Shown here one piece after another: positions 1 through 13,439 of a DNA stretch of 64,000 nucleotides; the stretch's first letter is position 1; the number at the start of each line of letters is the position of its first letter. A program made the position numbers and the translations under genes. The notes below the pieces were generated by a model. The model was not told the origin of the DNA. It saw only the letters and a program-made list of their open reading frames with translations, and did not search any database. The DNA is from Pteria penguin (taxonomy: Eukaryota > Mollusca > Bivalvia > Pterioida > Pteriidae): NCBI GenBank assembly GCA_035048485.1, contig CM068587.1, forward strand, positions 24,467,034 to 24,531,033, given 5' to 3'.

Positions 1-3000
1 TGAAAAGAACTTTGATCAAAAATCGAAATTTATTTTCATGACGGTATACTTCTTTGCGTTTACTAGTCATTCGTTGTATATTATCTTAGACATTTGTGAT
101 AAATTCAAATTATTAGTATAGTCACATTTTAAGTAGTATTCTATTTGCTTAAACCTTCTTCATACGAGGACAAAGCAATATAACTTTCAGGGTTTCCAGG
201 TATCATTCAAATCATGGCTATAGAAATAAATACTTCATATGACGCAATATCAGCACAGCAAAGTAAAACGTACGAACGTTACGAGTCTTATCCTACACTG
301 AACAACGTACTCTGGTGGACATCCATGGATTTCTGGAAATAAGATACCAGATGCCCGGAGGGAACAAGCTTTCTGTGTATGGCCAAGCACATCGGTCATG
401 AATGCCAAACTAAATACTTAAAGGTCATGGGAAACATAAATTTTAACCATAAAAATAGGGATAATTGGAAAAATTAACCTTCTTGTATAAAAAACAGATT
501 TTTCTACTGTGTCATATAGGCATAAATGCATTTATAAGTGAGTAATTAAGAGTAAATACAGAGTGAAATGCCCCTACAGAAATAAAATGTTGTGACGTCA
601 CATTAGGTCAAGCACGACATTTCTCCATGTAACATACAGGTTTTGAATACAGTTCATATAGTAATTGACCTAATATAACGTCATAGCGATCACAGTCACG
701 AAAAACCGCGAGACTTGCCGAAGCAACACACATTTACATTTATATTCAAACATCAATATCTCCAGAACGAGTAATTATTTTCAAAAACAAAAAATATGAG
801 GATGTTATTTAAAGTATATATATATATGTTATTTAAGCAAAAACATAAATTTGTATAATTTAAGTTTCCCATGACCTTTAAACATTGATGAATGATAAAG
901 CAAATTAGTCGTCCAAAATTATGAATGTAGAGTAAAATTATATAAACAGTTACCCCGCATCAACATAGGGGTATATCAACACTCATGAATATCATATAAT
1001 ATGCTGGGAAAACATGCGATTAATCTGCGAGAAACAGGCCATTTTCGCTGCGAAAAAACTGTGACAAAAAGAAACATTCCATTGTTTTACTACTTAGCTA
1101 CTTGTAAATTTTAAAATTAATCTGTAAATATTTCCGACTTTATTAGAGTAGATAATTTTTTTCAATACACATGTACAATGACATCAAAACTCAAAGCCTT
1201 AGGTCAAACGCTGATAAACTCAATCATTATCATTATCTTTTCACCAAAACTAGCACTTCTGCTATTCATTATCATTTGAGAAAGCTTATCGACGTTTGGA
1301 CATTCAAGAAAAGACCAATCCCGTCACTTTATAACATTTATTTGTGTCGTGACACCGAACGCTAAATACATATTTATGATAATACATAGTTATGTGCTTA
1401 TAAGCGTAATAACTTGCCATTTCTGTATTCAGACAATGCATCCTTCTGAGTATTGTAACTGTTACGGTCATTACCCTAAGTGAAAGATTATTCTTCATAT
1501 CTAACAGGAAACGCAGGCAAACAGGAGACGCTTACTCCGAGGGTCATCTTTTCACTTCTGATTTCTGGGTTCAGTGAATGTCTAACATAGTGCGTTGTTA
1601 TGAGTACAACATTGACAATGCATCAGTTACTTTCTTAATTTTTATTCTTTTCACTGAACAAAAATAACCATCCGTATGAGAAAATACAGTGTATCAAATT
1701 ATATTCCAAAATGCAGAGGGATGCACTACCCAAAATTATTCATGTTATTAAAGAAATGATCATGGCATGATATAACTAATTCACCGTGTGATTGTCATAT
1801 ATCCAAGATTTTGTTGAATATCATGAATTATCACAAATATTTAGTTCTGTGTTACACTAATTGACTTGGGGTGGATTTTCTACAATTAACCGATAAACAA
1901 CAAATGCGTAGATATTTCAATAAAAATATTGATCAGATGCTTATCATACGTGTATTGTAATAAAAGTTGCCATCGTGTTATTATTATCATTTTATGTGTT
2001 GTTTCAACATTTGTTTTATGGAAAACAATTTTATCCAAAAAAAATCAGCTTCTAAAAACGTTGATTTCGAATGACGAAAATTAATTTCTGAAAATTATAT
2101 GCAATTGAACGATATTTGAAAGACCTAATTTAACATAAATAACACCGAGAGGTTCCAAAGAACCACACATCAATAATCATTTTAAAGAGTAAAGTGCTTG
2201 AATAAAGTATCAATTGGATTGTTAGCACCATACATACAATATCTTAAAACTTCAAATCTAAATTCTAAAGTCGACGTTTGTTTACATATATAATCTGGAC
2301 AGCTACTATGCAGGTCTTAGGCGTTTCTCATGAGATACTGTCATGTCGATAGTTATTATGCGGCGCGGCGCTTTGAACCAGCCCTTATCAATGTTTATCT
2401 GCATGTTCCTTTGTTATGTTTGAAAAGGCAGCCGCGCATTTTATGTAAATAACATATTCGTTGTCAACCCTCAACGATTGCAGATTTAAATTGAACTATT
2501 TCAGATAGCATAATAAAATTTATGTACGTCTTAAATAGCGATATAAATACTAGGTATACTTGGCGTGCTTTGGAAGTGACAAAATAGTTGGTAAAGTTAA
2601 TGTATTTAGAGTTTTATCAAGAACGTTATTCATAATTTACTGAAAAAAGTTTTATTCCGAAGTATAAGACTAACTGTAATGTGGTCAATGCTGGTTGCTG
2701 AAGATATACGGGAAAACTCCATTAATTAAAAAATATTTTGATTTAATATGAGAGATGGCTTATTTGCAATTTCAAATGTTCAATGAAAGGAACGCACAAG
2801 GCCCATGAAACGTTGTGTTCCTTCTGCTTGAAACAACAAAATTAAATACCGTTGATAGGTCGAAATTGTTTTTAAATATAAGATATTTTTACAAAAGATA
2901 CGTAGAACAACAAGTATGAATTTACCAATTCTTGATTAAAATATGGCAATGAACCTTCAGGATTGGCACTAAAAATATGGAACATTAAACAAATAGAGAA

Positions 3001-3565
3001 GTTTCTTGACCTTTTGAAAAAATTAATGACTATTTTGTGATAGAAATGTATAGCACCTTATATAGATAATACTATAATATGAAATCGTGTGCATGCATTG
3101 ACAGTGCGCTAATCAGGCATTTTACATATAATAAAGATATAAACGATGATTAATTCTTTTCGGTTATGAAAGAATTCTTTATATGAAGGGTCATTATTTC
3201 ATAGTACATTTGACTCTTTCGTACGATGGTGAAAGTTATACCAATCAATCGGGCAGCTATACAAAATTTTAACAAAGCTCTCTGTGTGGAATCATAGTGA
3301 ATGGTGGTCTTTAAAACCTTTCTATTATAAGGACCCTTTTCTTTTGCAATATTTAATCACAGTAGCGGATTCTAATTAATCTAATAACATGCCTAAATAC
3401 TCAGACATTTAAAAAACAATTTTACCATTTCTGCAAATTACTGCGTTCTACTTGATTTGTAATCTTCGACCTTGATCGCGTATTATACACTACGTACATT
3501 TCAATAATCCTATTCATCAAATGAACATTGCACTTTTTAACTCGTGATAATCATGTGAACTTTAC
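1..3565. other. Intergenic stretch, no gene recognised
   Basis: AT-rich sequence with stop codons in all frames; no exon with splice sites or recognisable protein was found. It holds the TTAA-flanked MITE at 422-877 and two degraded pieces of a dispersed motif (near 347-395 and 1,510-1,555) that also occurs at the 3' ends of Penelope-like copies elsewhere in the window. A short GC-rich patch at about 2,360-2,375 (GCGGCGCGGCG) stands out but has no assigned role. Confidence 0.6.
422..877. mobile_element. Non-autonomous DNA transposon (MITE) with TTAA target duplication
   Basis: The ends are inverted repeats: AGGTCATGGGAAAC at the left, GTTTCCCATGACCT at the right, with homology running inward about 25-30 bp. 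Both ends are flanked by TTAA (418-421 and 878-881), the target duplication of piggyBac and Kolobok superfamilies. The 456-bp body has no ORF, so it would depend on a transposase elsewhere. Which of the two superfamilies it belongs to cannot be told from the ends alone. Confidence 0.75.
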
Positions 3566-4219
3566 TCATATAGGATCCACAAACTCTGAACATACAGTCT
3601 TCGTAGGTGAAAGTGTCAACTGAAACGATTGCGATGAAAACCGCCGAGGTTTATTACGGTATTCCTCCAAACAGTCTTCTCTAAATGACACAGTTTTCCG
3701 AATGGAAGCTTTCTTAGGAGATACAGGAAGCCGATAACTGAACTTGCTTTCAGTGCCTTGTAAAGGTTTTGTTTCCGTTTTCAAGGCATCATCCATAGAT
3801 ACTGTATGGCGTAGGCCGTTCGAACGAGAACAAGTTTTAAGTATAGGTTTTAATTCAGATTCATATGTTACATAGGTGGTTGAATGAGAAGACGACGACG
3901 ATGATGATGATGAAGATGAGGGTTTAGTCGTCTTAATTTGATGACTAGAATCCTTCTCTTTTTTAGTAGTAAATGAAAACGAGTTTCTTCTCACAAGTTT
4001 CTTAGAGTCAGAAAGCTCATTCTGAGTTGCTTTTTCCCGTTGACATGGTAACGAAAATTTGTTAGTACTTAACACAGCGGAGTCCACGCTACTCCTACGA
4101 CGTACTCGTCGTGGTGTCTCCTTGTCGTTCACTGTAGTGACATTTTTGCTTTTTAATCCCTGTTTAGACTGACTAGATGGTTTGTCCATGATCATTCCTG
4201 TTGTGGATTGGAATTTCAT
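3566..4219 (-). CDS. Intronless Ser-rich basic protein with PP1-docking-like motif, unknown function
   Basis: An uninterrupted 217-codon ORF in DNA where open frames are otherwise short. I do not recognise the family. Seen in the translation: a basic N-terminal half with several R-R-x-S sites typical of basophilic kinases (RRSS, RRNS, RRFS), a run of 11 serines near residue 110 encoded by mixed TCN codons, a PILKT segment, and near the C-terminus KTVSF followed by an acidic stretch. KTVSF fits the [RK]x[VI]x[FW] docking motif of protein phosphatase 1 regulators, and PILK resembles the PP1 SILK motif; that reading is inference. The ORF starts at MKF, but the third ATG (4,189, context atcATGgac) is a better initiation site and would give 207 residues. 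A TATA-like box lies about 280 bp upstream. It could also be the terminal exon of a longer gene. Confidence 0.6.
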   Translation of the reverse strand: MKFQSTTGMIMDKPSSQSKQGLKSKNVTTVNDKETPRRVRRRSSVDSAVLSTNKFSLPCQREKATQNELSDSKKLVRRNSFSFTTKKEKDSSHQIKTTKPSSSSSSSSSSSHSTTYVTYESELKPILKTCSRSNGLRHTVSMDDALKTETKPLQGTESKFSYRLPVSPKKASIRKTVSFREDCLEEYRNKPRRFSSQSFQLTLSPTKTVCSEFVDPI

Positions 4220-4495
4220 TTAGAAAATTTAATGAACACACAGTTAAAATGTTTTTGCAATATCGACCACACTTCTCCGAGACAAGATATATTATCGTTG
4301 ATAATTAACTGGTCTTATCTGAATCCATATACATTCATGTTTATCTCTCAGATTGACTGTTACACCATCTTTATCACATTTAACAATCCAACACTAAGTA
4401 TTGATTTTGTCACACAGTCTATATATTCCTGTAGTCCGAGAGTCCTCCAGTCTTTAATCTCTTCAAACTAAATCACGCCCGTTAGAGCGTTTAGA

Positions 4496-4503
4496 TATTT
4501 ATA
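4496..4503 (-). promoter_or_regulatory. Candidate TATA box for the 3.6-4.2 kb ORF
   Basis: The minus strand reads TATAAATA here. A start about 30 bp downstream (near 4,466-4,470) would leave a 5' UTR of roughly 250 nt before the ORF, with no ATG-initiated long frame in between. In AT-rich DNA such a match can arise by chance. Confidence 0.35.
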
Positions 4504-4509
4504 TTTAAC

Positions 4510-7500
4510 CACCACGTTTTGTTGACACTATGTGTATTGCAAATCTGACATGGTTCACCACGCTTTCTGACACCCCTTTAAATCTGACTGGTGAAAAGAA
4601 CCGCTCAGGATATGAAATATTAATCAGTTTACACAAAATTAATCAAACACATTACAATGTTTGACACGACTGAAATAGTTACATTGCACAGATAAATATA
4701 TCTAAATAACAATTATGCTTTATTTGAGTGGTTAACTGTGAAACCACATGTATGTTCAAACGGTTTCTACTTGCGTAAATGGAATTCAACGGTCACATTC
4801 AATAACCTAGTTAGGGCGATAAAATGTTTCGCAAACACTCTCTTAATCAAAATGAAATTTATGTCTGTTCCAACTGCTCAGGTTATAATTAAAATTGGAC
4901 GACGCTACGGTCGTATCGACACACTATGCTGTTCCGTTGATTACATAGGTTAGTTACAAATGAGTATTTTGGAACCGAGCAAACATTTACACCACTGCGT
5001 CCTGATAAGATAAGGAGACTCACATCATTAATATCCTATATGTGTTAAACAATGATTTATTACCTGGCCCCCGATAAAATCACTTTATCAGGAAAGGAAC
5101 CATAATAGTGAAGTACTTTACCAAATAAAGAAAATCAAACCAGGCACTCGACGAGCAAAATGTTTGCCTTGCCACTCGTGGAATAGACATGGCGAACACT
5201 GGGATAGATTAAGAGAAACTAAGCACTGCTAATCAAATGTAATAAAACCTTTGAAGGAGTTTACATCACTTCATGTTATGATAGAAGTACTAGAGGAGTA
5301 AACATACAATCAAGGTATTAACCTTGTGTTTATTATAGTGTACTTTCAGTTAACATAACCTTGTGACATATGCAACAATGTCATCTACGTACATTATATG
5401 TCCTTACAGCTCCTTATTTGTATAAGTCAAATCACCATCAAGAACGAAACATTTATCAGTCAGCGCTATTTCATCTTTAAAATTTTTTTATGATAAAAAT
5501 GTTAAGGATCTTATTTGGTGACATTAAGTGTAAAGCACTAACTTATGTATTCCACCAATAGATAAAGCGGGTAGATTTTCCTTTTACTATCATTTCCAAA
5601 CTAGTCCGAAACTCTCATCATTAGTGTATTTTCACGAAATGACTTTAATGTATTCCATGTACAAAGCGTAAGCATGTATATAGCAAAGAAATGAAATAGC
5701 AATTTGTGATGAATGTAAATAATATATTGAAAAAATAATATTAATAGTGATTTACCGAAAAGACATCTCCTATAATTAATTATTACATCATAATGACTTT
5801 AAAACGTATGGACATTGTCGTTTTTATAAAGTTTTTTTTGGAATCCTAAATAATATTTTAATGGTTTCAACAAATGTCTTCATCATATATAGAAATATGA
5901 TGACGAATTTCTTCAAATTAATATTGTTATAATAATAATTTCACCAAAAGTGACCATATGTATATGAATCTGAAATTATTTTACTCTAAACATTGTCAGA
6001 GAAGATAAGGCTCAAGTTGATATAGTAATCAGTTGATCCTCACTGTGTACATGGAGAATTAATCATAAAGTTATAGTATGTTTTCTCTAACTTTATTTCG
6101 TCTGTGATGTTTGGGAAGATTAATATCACCAAATGAGTAACGATTATCACTTCAGTTGAATTCTTAAGTCGGTACAGCGAGTATATTACAGTCGAATATT
6201 TGTTTTGGGGTCTTATTATGTGTTTATTGTTCTTTATTCTACATGGCGACATCTGTCATACAACTAAGCAAGATCTCTGTTTTTCCATTGTTTTACATTC
6301 ATAAATGCGGTATATGCAACTTATATCAATAAATGTTCTTTATCAACTTAATCCATAAATATTTTACGTTTGATTGTTACAGTTGACCCACCAAATAAAA
6401 TCTAACCAACAGAAAGATAGACTTAAGTAAAATACGAAGGTTACTTGTGCTATGACTGTGGCGCCCATAACACACCGCCGTGAAAGTTAATAAAGAGTGT
6501 GCTCGGCCTAGTTTTCAGTACCTCATTACTTATAATTATTTCTAAAACTAAGGAGTATCCCCTTAATTCTGTCCGTAGATGGGTTCTTCGATTTCCACAG
6601 ATTAGGGATGAGTCGTAAGCCCAAACGTAGATGTAGACGTAAACTTTGCTAAGAAATACTTGTCTCCTCCCCAAAGAATTCCAAACGTAACGTACACATT
6701 TTACAACGTTTACCAAAGTAATTACGTATGAAAATAGACTTTAAGAAAAATTCAATTGACATACATGTAAATTTAGTCGGTAAGTTTACGCCTACCTTTA
6801 CGTTTTGGTATACGACCATTATTAAAACAAACTCCAAGCCTTCAGCATCACTGAAGGGACACAAGTTGCGCATATGGTGTACCAAATTAAGTCACGTATA
6901 TATTTTCTGATATTCATCAGAACAACCAATATACCAATATATTATATTTTTAAGATTACATAGATCATTGCAAAATCTACATCATCTATGAACCTATACA
7001 CGCCACAGATTGGTTCAGATTATTGGGGAAAAATAAGTATACCAAATATTTTGCCATATTTGTCTTGGACCCATATCAACACTGTAAATAAAGATTCAAA
7101 GTGAACAATGCCATGTCAACAAAATTCCTGCATCAAATATTACCCATTATTCACTATTGTGAAATTTTTGAGTGTTGGCTCGTATCCCTTTACCGTCAAA
7201 TACACAATGAATTAATGATGATAAAAATTCTCAATAAATTAATTTAAGTGACATAGCAAAATAATAGTTTACATGTACTAACCATAGTGGTTTTTACATT
7301 TCTGAATTTATTGCTTTTTAATGGTGATATTAAACAATTAGCCTATCTCAAAATAGAATAATGCTTGAATGGTCTCATTCAATTTATACCTGTCATAATC
7401 CAATGGCTTGTGTGTATTGTATTTCTCATTCTCTAGAAATAATGTATGGACCATAAATATGCATGACAGAGTTTATTCTTTTCATGTTAATACTACTCAT

Positions 7501-7570
7501 CGTCCAAGGTCGTAAGGATCAAATTTTCTCTTCTTGTTCGAATAAGATAAAACATTTGTCAATAGCAAAT
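4510..7570. other. Intergenic stretch, no gene recognised
   Basis: No coding exon recognised. Small items seen: a perfect 9-bp-arm hairpin near 5,879-5,904 (TCATCATAT/ATATGATGA), a weak match at 6,244-6,290 to the 3' tail of the second Penelope-like family (plus orientation), and at 6,385-6,490 a segment resembling the repeat upstream of the 16.4 kb dispersed motif. The rest is unexplained AT-rich sequence. Confidence 0.55.
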
Positions 7571-7580
7571 ATCCTAAACT

Positions 7581-8653
7581 ACGAAGCCGTTTTCGTGCCA
7601 TTTTAAAGAAGAAAAACACATTTTTTTTCTCTCGTTCGAACGAGAAAAAATCTATCTTGTTCGAACAAGAAACTATCACGTTTGAACGAGAAAAAAATCT
7701 TGTTCGAAAGAGAAATTATCTCGTTCGAACGAGAAATTTTCTCGTTCGAACGAGATTTTTTTCTGGTTCGAACGAGATTTTTTGTTCTCGTTCGAACGAG
7801 AAACTAATATCATATACCATAGTCTACAGTGATAAGTGGTATTAACCGACAGAAAGAAATGGAATATCGTCCATCAATAAATCTTTTGATATTTTCTAAC
7901 AATTTCTTTAATAGCGGATGTTTGATCATTTAGATTACTACACAGGCAGGGGCATTTGGCCGTGTTTGGCCTGAATTTAGTTGAAATACATTATACGTAT
8001 TATTTCAGTCTATTAAATGGTATATCTAAATATGTTTGTAACATTCGGAGCCTCATCTCCTCCTTTTTTATATTTATGTTTTAAGCCACTGGAATCAAAC
8101 TAACTTGGCTCAGTGACCTCACCAATTAACATAAATCATTAACGAAATAATAATGCATAATTATAAGTGTTTTATTGTATATCAGTAAGTACCATTCAGT
8201 TTATATTTCAATTCTGAAATGTGTAAATCATAATTTACAACTTTTAATTTCAAGAGGAGGGCAGAATATCTCTAATGGCATAATACCTCCCTCCCACCTT
8301 TTCTTTTTTCCCTACGCTTTCATCTTCTTCGCAATATAATAACTTATACTTTAACTAAAGTATTTCCTTTCTGTTGAAAAGCTGTGTGTTTTAGAATAAC
8401 CATGCAATATGTACGTTGTGTTGTAAGTCTTTAGTTAAAATATATGCAATTATGCATATATAAATGTATCATTGTATGTATCAAATGGAATCATTCCTAA
8501 TCACACTTATCTATATAACAAAACAACTTAATTCATATATAAAAGTTTCTCGTTCGAACGAGATTTTTTTCTCGTTTGAACGAGATACTTTCTCGTTCGA
8601 ACGAGATAAAAAAAAAGTTTTCTTCTTTAAAATGGCACGAAAACGGCTTCATA
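7581..8653. mobile_element. TIR element carrying arrays of a 16-bp palindrome
   Basis: Perfect 33-bp inverted repeats at 7,583-7,615 (starting GAAGCCGTTTTCG) and 8,618-8,650. The flanks carry a 10-bp direct repeat with one mismatch (ATCCTAAACT 7,571-7,580; ATACTAAACT 8,651-8,660), consistent with a 9-10 bp target duplication as in Mutator-like elements. Just inside each TIR are tandem copies of the palindrome TCTCGTTCGAACGAGA. No transposase ORF is present, so this is non-autonomous. The superfamily assignment is tentative. Confidence 0.7.
7628..7803. repeat. Array of TCTCGTTCGAACGAGA palindromes (left side of the TIR element)
   Basis: Eight copies, spaced by A/T-rich linkers, four of them perfect or nearly so (e.g. 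around 7,716-7,731, 7,739-7,754 and 7,785-7,800), the others with one to three changes. Three more copies sit at 8,548-8,606 next to the right TIR. All are centred on TTCGAA. Short ORFs here are products of the repeat. Confidence 0.9.
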
Positions 8654-8660
8654 CTAAACT

Positions 8661-10904
8661 GTTCTATCTCTCTTTATCTTTAAATTTTTTATATCATACT
8701 AAATTTGCAGACACGGTTATGTCATATTTCTATTATGCAAGAAATATAATGCATAAACATTGTAAGAAAATGTTTACCGTGCTTCATATTGCATAATGCC
8801 CAACATTGTCAGATAGACAATAAATATTGAAAATATTGAAAACTGGGTTTGCACATATAGAATATACATCGTCTCATGGATGTCTAATGCCATCTCCTCA
8901 TAATACATATCATTAGACGCCATATTTTATTTGAATACGGTGTACAAAATGTATGAAGGTTTATATGTTCTGACATTTATTGTATAAAACACCAAGGTAT
9001 GCTTCTCTAAAATAACCTCAGAATGACACAGGAAATTCCAGTCTCATATGACTTATACCGAAAGGTTATTTATATTGAAAATGTCTAGTTCTCTTTCATT
9101 TTGTAATAAAAAGGTACGCTTTATCTGTAAACCTCTTTCCTTGTATATACCTCATACAAACATCAGTGTATCTGAGAAATATGAAGGAAATATAAGAACA
9201 CACAATAATGTATACACTGAAATTATATGACTCTGACAACCACAGCAGACATACATGAACCACCCAAAATGAGAGTGGAAACCAGATGCCTGCGGAAAGT
9301 AAACGTCCCTTGTCTGGCTAGCTACACCAGCCCACAGAACGCAGACAACACAGAAAAACCAAGACATGGATGGTGATCTACGTCGTATAAAACTGCACAC
9401 AAAACGTCTCAACTTGAAACCCATTGCATTGAATATGAACAAGAAACTTACTGTGACATTTGATTAACAAGAATTGTCGCACAGTGTTAAGACCTTTCTG
9501 CGGTATGGAAGTAGTAGATTATTAACCGATCAGGCAGTGCCTAAGGAATCAAATATGAATCATATTATCAATCCTTTTATAGCAGCTGTTGAAATACGCT
9601 TTTGAGTAGCGAAGTATTTCATGGAGCATTTTAATATCTAGATTATACGCATTTAAATTATTTTCATCGTGGACCCGTATCAAAGTATGGATATCATTAA
9701 ATATCCATATAGGATATCAATTCTGGATATAATTTGTGAAAGTTGTACAGGCATTTCATTTATGATTTCTCCTCGATTTTAAAAAAATTGTATTGAATAA
9801 GTATTTTAGAAAGTTTATTAAGTACTTTAATGTAAAAATCCTATCTGGATATTAATGAACATTATGTTATATCTTTATAAAAGCTTTGAATGTGATTAAT
9901 TGCAATTGTTTATATGGATTTAAATTCTGTAGTAAATCTAATATTATCGGTGTGTTTCTACACAGAAAAATAGATATTCCAACAGATTTTACGATAAGCA
10001 TTCCACAAAAATGTATGTAAAATGCAAGAAAAAAAAACCCACCAGACCCAGCTATATGAAAAAAGTCACCACGGACATGCAGAGAACACAAGATTGAGCA
10101 CAAACACACAGACATTTGACATTACTAAGACTCGATTTATTCGATTGATATACAGTTTTTGTACTTACTTAGGACAACAGTCGCTCAATTGGTTTGGTTA
10201 TCATTTTCCCAGATTATAAAAAGAGTATCTTCATCTATAAAATCAGGAATGATAAGCAACCATGGACCTCTGTAGAAACAGCTGTTATGAACCCGTAGTT
10301 CCCACTGTCTAAGCAGTAGTTAATAGTCATTATGAAACGACTTAACATTATTACTATCAAACTCATAAGTTAATAGATTGAAAATGGGGATCGTGCATAA
10401 AGTAAGTTGAACGAGTACATTCGTAAGTGTTGTCGTAAAAAGGTTATTTAATAAGTAAACAAAACTGAACAAAAGGCACATGGCATACTCTTTCTCATTT
10501 ATAGGTAACTATCTCGTAAAATGACCTATTAACAAAAATTATGGGTTCAAGTTTCAAATAAATATGTCGTTACATTCCCTATTTCAAAGCTTTCTTTTTC
10601 TGAGTTATTTTCTGTAATTGATGACAAGTGTTTTCAGATATATAGTTAATAATGAAAACTGTTTTGTTGAATAATTCCTCCTAGTATTTTGTCAGAGATA
10701 TTGATCAGTAAAGAAAATAAGGAGGGTCGATGACACCACAGAAAACAAATAAGAAGTCACATTTTCATTGTGATTACTGTTTAAAAACCTATTAGATTTG
10801 TTTACACCAAACTCAATGACAGACTTCGTCAATAGATTGTATTTGCTCACGAAATCAAGGTATATATCCTGATCAAATGGTTCAACTTGATGTCCCTCCC
10901 CTTT
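8661..10904. other. Intergenic stretch, no gene recognised
   Basis: No exon recognised. A solo copy of the dispersed motif (see 16.4 kb) lies at about 9,268-9,335 and explains the signal-peptide-like ORF on its minus strand. A cluster of short GGATAT/ATATCC words at 9,690-9,740 forms small hairpins. The remainder is unexplained. Confidence 0.55.
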
Positions 10905-13435
10905 GTGAAATGGAAAATAACAAATTACTTGAAGAGCATATGTGAACCCCTGTGATGGAGTGAGATCAGGTGCCCGGGGAGAGTGAGCATCTCCTGCTTG
11001 CTAGCAACACCCGTCACATATACCCCGTAGAAAGAGTCAAATCGTGTGAATTCCATATGTATCTATATATGGAGAAGTCGAAGTAGGTAACCTTCTAGTA
11101 TAGAAGGTGTCAAATCTGTGTAAAGTGATCGGAATCGGTCTCAGTCCAGAATATCATTTAAAAGTCTGGATAACGAGATATCATATGGAGTAATAAGAGT
11201 CTCGTAACGACCGTAGAACTTCCTCAGTGACGATGCTAGTCTACCACATATATAACCTTGGTTGAGCAGCTTAACTGAAAGTCGCCTAGCCCTCAGAACA
11301 AAGTCATTGTAATTTGAACATGCTCTGGAATTTCGTATTAACTGAGATATGAATACGCCGTATGCGGGCGATGATGGAATGTTGCTACTTATGAAAGGAA
11401 AGTTTGTGATAGCGAAATTAAATTCGTCACGTTTGTCATAGAGTGAGGTGTTCAATTGACCATTAATGTCGAAAGACAACATAATATCTAAATACGAAGT
11501 AGAATTACTAGTTTCTGTGGTTTATTTGACCTCCAGTTCACTTGGATAGATGATGATAAGGTAATCCGCGAATGAAGGATTATTAATTGAAAGCAAGTCA
11601 TCTATATATCTGTAAGTAAAATTGAAGCCAAGAGCCAATTGTTTTTTTCCTTGCGAAAGCAAAGACTGAATGAACTCAGCTTCGTATGAATAAAGGAATA
11701 TGTCAGCCAGAAGCGGAGCACAGTTAGTGCCCATTGGAATGCCGACAATTTGTTGAAAAACCTTACCTCCAAACACCACAAAAATGTTATCGATAAGAAA
11801 GTTCAACATCTGGATGACAGCTGTTTCAGTGTATTTATTTTTGGAATCAGAATTTTCCCTAACAAAGTAAGTTTTATCGTGGCCTATTACTATATATTTG
11901 AATTTGCGGCTTCCGTTTTTACTAGTAAATGCATTTTGAATAATTTCCGCTAATCTGTCTTTTAATTTCTGATGAGGGATCGTTGTGTACAGAGTCGAAA
12001 AGTCAAAAGACTTGATGGAGTGAATTTTAGTAAAACTTTTTGATTTTAGATGTTCTAACAACTCTTTTGAATTTTTAAGGATCCACATTTGATTAATTCC
12101 ACTTCTGGAATATACTGTTTCGCAATATCTATGAAGGCCAGATTTAATTTCTGATAATATTTTTGTGAGTAGCATCGATACAGATTTTGTGGAACACTTC
12201 GAGGAACCAGCGATAAAGCGTTGTTTGTACGGAGTTTTGTGCATTTTTGGAATACAGTACAAATATGGAAGTTCTAAATTCAATTTATTTGAGTCAATAC
12301 CAAACGTATTGAGGACAGATTTATGATTCTCGAGTACTTCCGAAACCGAAAAGTTCGTGAGAGTATAAGTAGGATTTCCTGGAGCTGAATTTAATCCTAA
12401 TTCTTTCACTAGGCTGTCAAAGTAATATTTCATACAAGTAAATGTATAATTATTAGATGCTTTATCTGCTGGTGTAATGATATAATGTTCTTGGAGGAAG
12501 GTAAGTTCTCTGACAACATCAGGATCTTTAAAAATAGATTCGAATCTGGTGTTTACAGAACCTTGTAATTTTTTAATTTTTGATCTCAGCAGTACTGCAA
12601 TAGATTTTATCCATTCCGAAAGAGTGTCGACTTGTACTTCCTCTCTTTTTGCCTATCGTGTGGCATATTCCTCGCAGCAGTTCATAATATTCTCAAAATT
12701 TTGGCTCCATGTGAATGATCTGGGTTCTCTGTATTTTGGACCTTTAAGTAAAAGTTCTCTTAATTTAGTGTTTTTAACTATATCGAGATCACCAGTAATG
12801 ACATGGCCACAAGGAGAATATACGAAATTAGATGAGGAACATGCACACGGTTGAGAATGGCATGCAGAGTTGCTAAGATCAAGACACTGTAGAAACCCTT
12901 TGTAATTATAAATTTTGGATGCAACTGATGGCGTGTAGCTATAGAAAATACATGGCGGATCTTTGTTTTTGAAATATGGAGGTATTTTCTCTAAAATAGA
13001 CTTATGATTTAAAATTTGGCCGAAATTTAATTAATCAATGCCTTTATTTGCAAATTTAATTTTGATGAAAGGGCGATTATCGTTTTCACTCATATTGTTT
13101 AGCAAAACGGTCTGATCAATGCTTTTCCGCTTCAGAAATGGAATTTTCTTATACCTTTCATTTAATTCATGTTTATTTCTATAAATTAAGTTTTATATAT
13201 TCTATTTCTTTATTGACTTTTGGTTTTCAAGGATGGGTGATTCTATGCTTACAACAAAAGTATCAATCAATTTTAGACTTAAAATTTTATTCAAATATTT
13301 TAGGTCCTTATTATATTCGTACAAAGCTTTACAAAAGTTACACGAGTTGTACCAATCCACGAGAAATTTGCATTTCACTAAATATGGCACTCCAGAATAT
13401 AATTCCTAGGTATTATCTTGGGCATCTCCTGTAAA
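10905..13435 (-). mobile_element. Naiad-type Penelope-like retroelement, copy A (near-complete RT)
   Basis: Read on the minus strand, one frame runs almost unbroken from about 13,400 to 11,100. In order: a Cys-containing N-terminal segment (DWYNSCNFCKAL), a CxC motif (PCAC, near 12,850), an N-terminal RT region, then the RT with GIPMGTNCAPLLADIF and catalytic YIDD (11,597-11,608), and a C-terminal helical tail. It is broken by a TAA near 13,040, a TAG near 12,655, a TAA at 11,522 and a TGA after LLNDILD (11,141). CxC linkers upstream of an RT characterise the Naiad clade of Penelope-like elements. Their GIY-YIG endonuclease should be N-terminal, and none is visible, so this copy looks 5'-truncated where copy D begins. 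The 3' tail (10,905-11,090) is shared with copies B, C and E. Confidence 0.85.
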
Positions 13436-13439
13436 AGAC

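Noticed and set aside
9152..9442. Minus-strand ORF with a signal-peptide-like start (MSWFFCVVCVLWAGVASQ)
   Set aside because: The hydrophobic part overlaps a copy of the dispersed motif; no downstream exon or conserved domain was seen.
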